The notes under the pieces are model-generated. The model had not been told where the DNA came from, did not search any database, and saw nothing but the letters and a program-made list of their open reading frames with translations. Source: Alphaproteobacteria bacterium (GTDB lineage: Bacteria; Pseudomonadota; Alphaproteobacteria; UBA6615). Taken from it: a stretch of DNA of 64,000 nucleotides. Positions within the stretch are counted from its first letter, which is position 1. The number at the start of each line of letters is the position of its first letter. The stretch lies in the NCBI GenBank assembly GCA_011087645.1, contig JAALLF010000007.1, positions 124,001 through 188,000 on the forward strand, written 5' to 3'. Positions 62,445-64,000 of the stretch are shown piece by piece. The position numbers were made by a program, and so were the translations under genes.

Positions 62445-64000
62445 ATGACTGCTTTAGCCGAGACGCCGCTGGTCGACGATGTTTTCGATCTTTTCTCGGA
62501 ACTTTACGACCAAGAAAAACGCGAAGACTACAGCCTGCAAGAATATCTCCAGGCCTGCCGCGATGACCCCACCCTTTATGCGGGTGTGGCGGAACGTATG
62601 ATCACCGCGATCGGTGAGCCGGAGCTCATCGACACCAGCGCCGACCAACAGCTCGGCCGCATCTTTCTCAACCGGACAATCAAACTTTATCCGTCCTTCG
62701 CCGGCTTCCACGGCATGGAAGACACGATCCAACGGATTGTCGGCTTCTTCCAATATGCCGCGCAGGGCCTCGAGGAACGCAAACAGATCCTTTACCTGCT
62801 TGGCCCCGTCGGCGGCGGCAAGTCGTCGTTGGCCGAACGGCTGAAGAGCCTCATCGAATCACAGCCGATCTACGTTCTCAAAGCCGACGACGAGATCAGC
62901 CCGATCCTGGAATCGCCGCTCGGTCTGTTCCATCCGGAACATATGGCAGAGCTGCTTGAAGATAAGTACGGCATCTCGCACCGCCGTCTGACCGGATTGA
63001 TTTCGCCCTGGGCGATCAAGCGTCTCGATGAGTTTGGCGGCGATGTCTCCAAATTCTCAGTGGTCAAACTGATGCCCTCGAAGCTGCGGCAGATCGCCGT
63101 CGCCAAGACGGAACCGGGCGACGAGAACAACCAGGACATCTCCACGCTGGTCGGCAAGATCGACATTCGCAAGCTGGAACATTTCAGCCAAAATGACCCG
63201 GACGCCTACAGCTATTCCGGCGGGCTTAATCGCACCACCCAGGGCATGCTCGAGTTCGTCGAGATGTTCAAGGCGCCGATCAAGGTTCTGCACCCGCTGC
63301 TGACGGCAACCCAGGAAGGCAATTATGTGGGCACCGAAAATCTCGGCGTCTTCCCCTTCCAGGGCATGATCCTCGCCCACTCGAACGAGTCCGAATGGGA
63401 TCAGTTCAAGAATAACAAGAACAACGAGGCCTTCCTCGACCGCATCTGCGTCACCAAGGTGCCGTACTGCCTGCGCGCCAGCGAAGAAGCGAAGATCTAC
63501 GAGAAACTTCTGGAAAGCAGTGATCTGGGCGAGGTCGCCCGGGCGCCGGAAGTGCTCGAGATCTTGAGCCGGTTCTCGATCCTCTCGCGGTTGAGCGAGC
63601 ATGAGAGCTCGTCGCTGTATTCGAAGATGCGCATCTATGACGGCGAGAACCTCAAAGACACCGACCCCAAGGCCAAGTCGATCCAGGAATATCGCGACGT
63701 GGCCGGCGTCAACGAAGGCATGACCGGTATCAGCACGCGGTTCGCCTTCAAGGTTCTGTCGGAAACCTTCAACTACGATACCGAAGAGATCGCCGCCGAT
63801 CCGGTGCATCTCATGTACGTTCTCGAACAGGCCACAAGGCGCGAGCAGTTCCCGCAGGAAACCGAGGACCGTTATCTCGATTTCATCAAATCGGAAATCG
63901 CGCCGCGCTATGCCGAGTTCATCGGTAACGAGATCCAGAAGGCCTATATCGAATCCTATTCCGAATACGGCCAGAACCTGTTCGACCGCTACATCAACTA
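62445..64000 (+). CDS. prkA: PrkA-type serine protein kinase, 3' end outside window
   Basis: The frame is open from the ATG at 62445, which follows AGGAGG, to the window edge; 518 codons are seen of about 640 in the family. An AAA-like domain has the Walker A motif GPVGGGKS at residues 120-127. Later segments such as FQGMILAHSNESEWDQFKNNKNNEAFLDRI are diagnostic of PrkA/YeaG. PrkA is a stress- and starvation-linked kinase or AAA ATPase, and is usually followed by yeaH- and ycgB-like genes, which would lie outside. The protein ends here in YGQNLFDRYIN. Confidence 0.95.
   Translation, partial: MTALAETPLVDDVFDLFSELYDQEKREDYSLQEYLQACRDDPTLYAGVAERMITAIGEPELIDTSADQQLGRIFLNRTIKLYPSFAGFHGMEDTIQRIVGFFQYAAQGLEERKQILYLLGPVGGGKSSLAERLKSLIESQPIYVLKADDEISPILESPLGLFHPEHMAELLEDKYGISHRRLTGLISPWAIKRLDEFGGDVSKFSVVKLMPSKLRQIAVAKTEPGDENNQDISTLVGKIDIRKLEHFSQNDPDAYSYSGGLNRTTQGMLEFVEMFKAPIKVLHPLLTATQEGNYVGTENLGVFPFQGMILAHSNESEWDQFKNNKNNEAFLDRICVTKVPYCLRASEEAKIYEKLLESSDLGEVARAPEVLEILSRFSILSRLSEHESSSLYSKMRIYDGENLKDTDPKAKSIQEYRDVAGVNEGMTGISTRFAFKVLSETFNYDTEEIAADPVHLMYVLEQATRREQFPQETEDRYLDFIKSEIAPRYAEFIGNEIQKAYIESYSEYGQNLFDRYIN

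Overview
The window is a 64 kb piece of a GC-rich alphaproteobacterial chromosome, most likely from the Rhodospirillales or a related group; this is inferred from gene content, not from a marker gene. The signs are DivK-like and stand-alone response regulators, TTAA-N7-TTAA boxes like CtrA sites, TRAP and tripartite tricarboxylate transporters, SPOR, Sel1 and OsmC-type proteins, and a dense, catabolism-rich layout. I saw no rRNA, tRNA, CRISPR array, prophage or insertion sequence. Two genes are cut by the window edges: a tandem receiver protein on the left and prkA on the right.

Layout. 1-2065: three coupled signalling genes (double receiver, single receiver, receiver plus adenylate cyclase). 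2137-6059: an O-methyltransferase, an acyl-CoA-dehydrogenase-like group D flavin monooxygenase and a secreted SPOR protein. 6177-15436: mainly catabolic and redox enzymes, including a CzcO-type flavoprotein, OsmC, nitroreductase, 3-hydroxyanthranilate dioxygenase, YciI, a GFA-type zinc protein, a 2OG-Fe(II) oxygenase, a crotonase, a benzoylformate-decarboxylase-like ThDP enzyme and a core MetE-like methyltransferase. 15703-20126: one-carbon genes, namely a MetF-like reductase overlapping a methyltransferase with an N-terminal helix-turn-helix-like segment, a double NIPSNAP protein and a second MetE-like gene interrupted by an in-frame TAG. 20273-31481: an amidohydrolase, a pseudooxynicotine-hydrolase-like enzyme, an ankyrin protein, glycerate 2-kinase, the protocatechuate operon (VOC protein, pcaC, pcaH, pcaG, pcaB) and a DUF1800/DUF1501 pair. 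31560-41111: a GIY-YIG protein, a TauD/TfdA dioxygenase, a PhzS-like hydroxylase, a second 356-residue alpha/beta hydrolase, a NifU-like protein coupled to an amidohydrolase, a HEAT-repeat protein, another 2OG oxygenase, a GST and a resorcylate-decarboxylase-like enzyme.

41417-44629 is a large five-PAS/GAF histidine kinase. 44691-49632 is a TRAP transporter operon ending in a sulfatase; its small permease subunit carries two C-terminal CDGSH iron-sulfur motifs, which is the most unusual gene architecture here. 50159-59015 holds a secreted protein, a Sel1 protein, a TctC-TctB-TctA-LVIVD operon, an esterase and a TerB-domain protein. 59367-61744 holds envelope proteins, and 62445 onward is prkA.

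Taken together, the middle of the window looks like a set of aromatic and methylated-compound catabolic genes. Protocatechuate ring cleavage is firmly supported. 3-hydroxyanthranilate cleavage is well supported at the residue level. Several decarboxylases, hydroxylases and C1-transfer enzymes could feed these routes, and two high-affinity uptake systems could supply substrates. Gene-poor gaps are filled by two families of palindromic intergenic repeats. The joint pathway assignments are inference.
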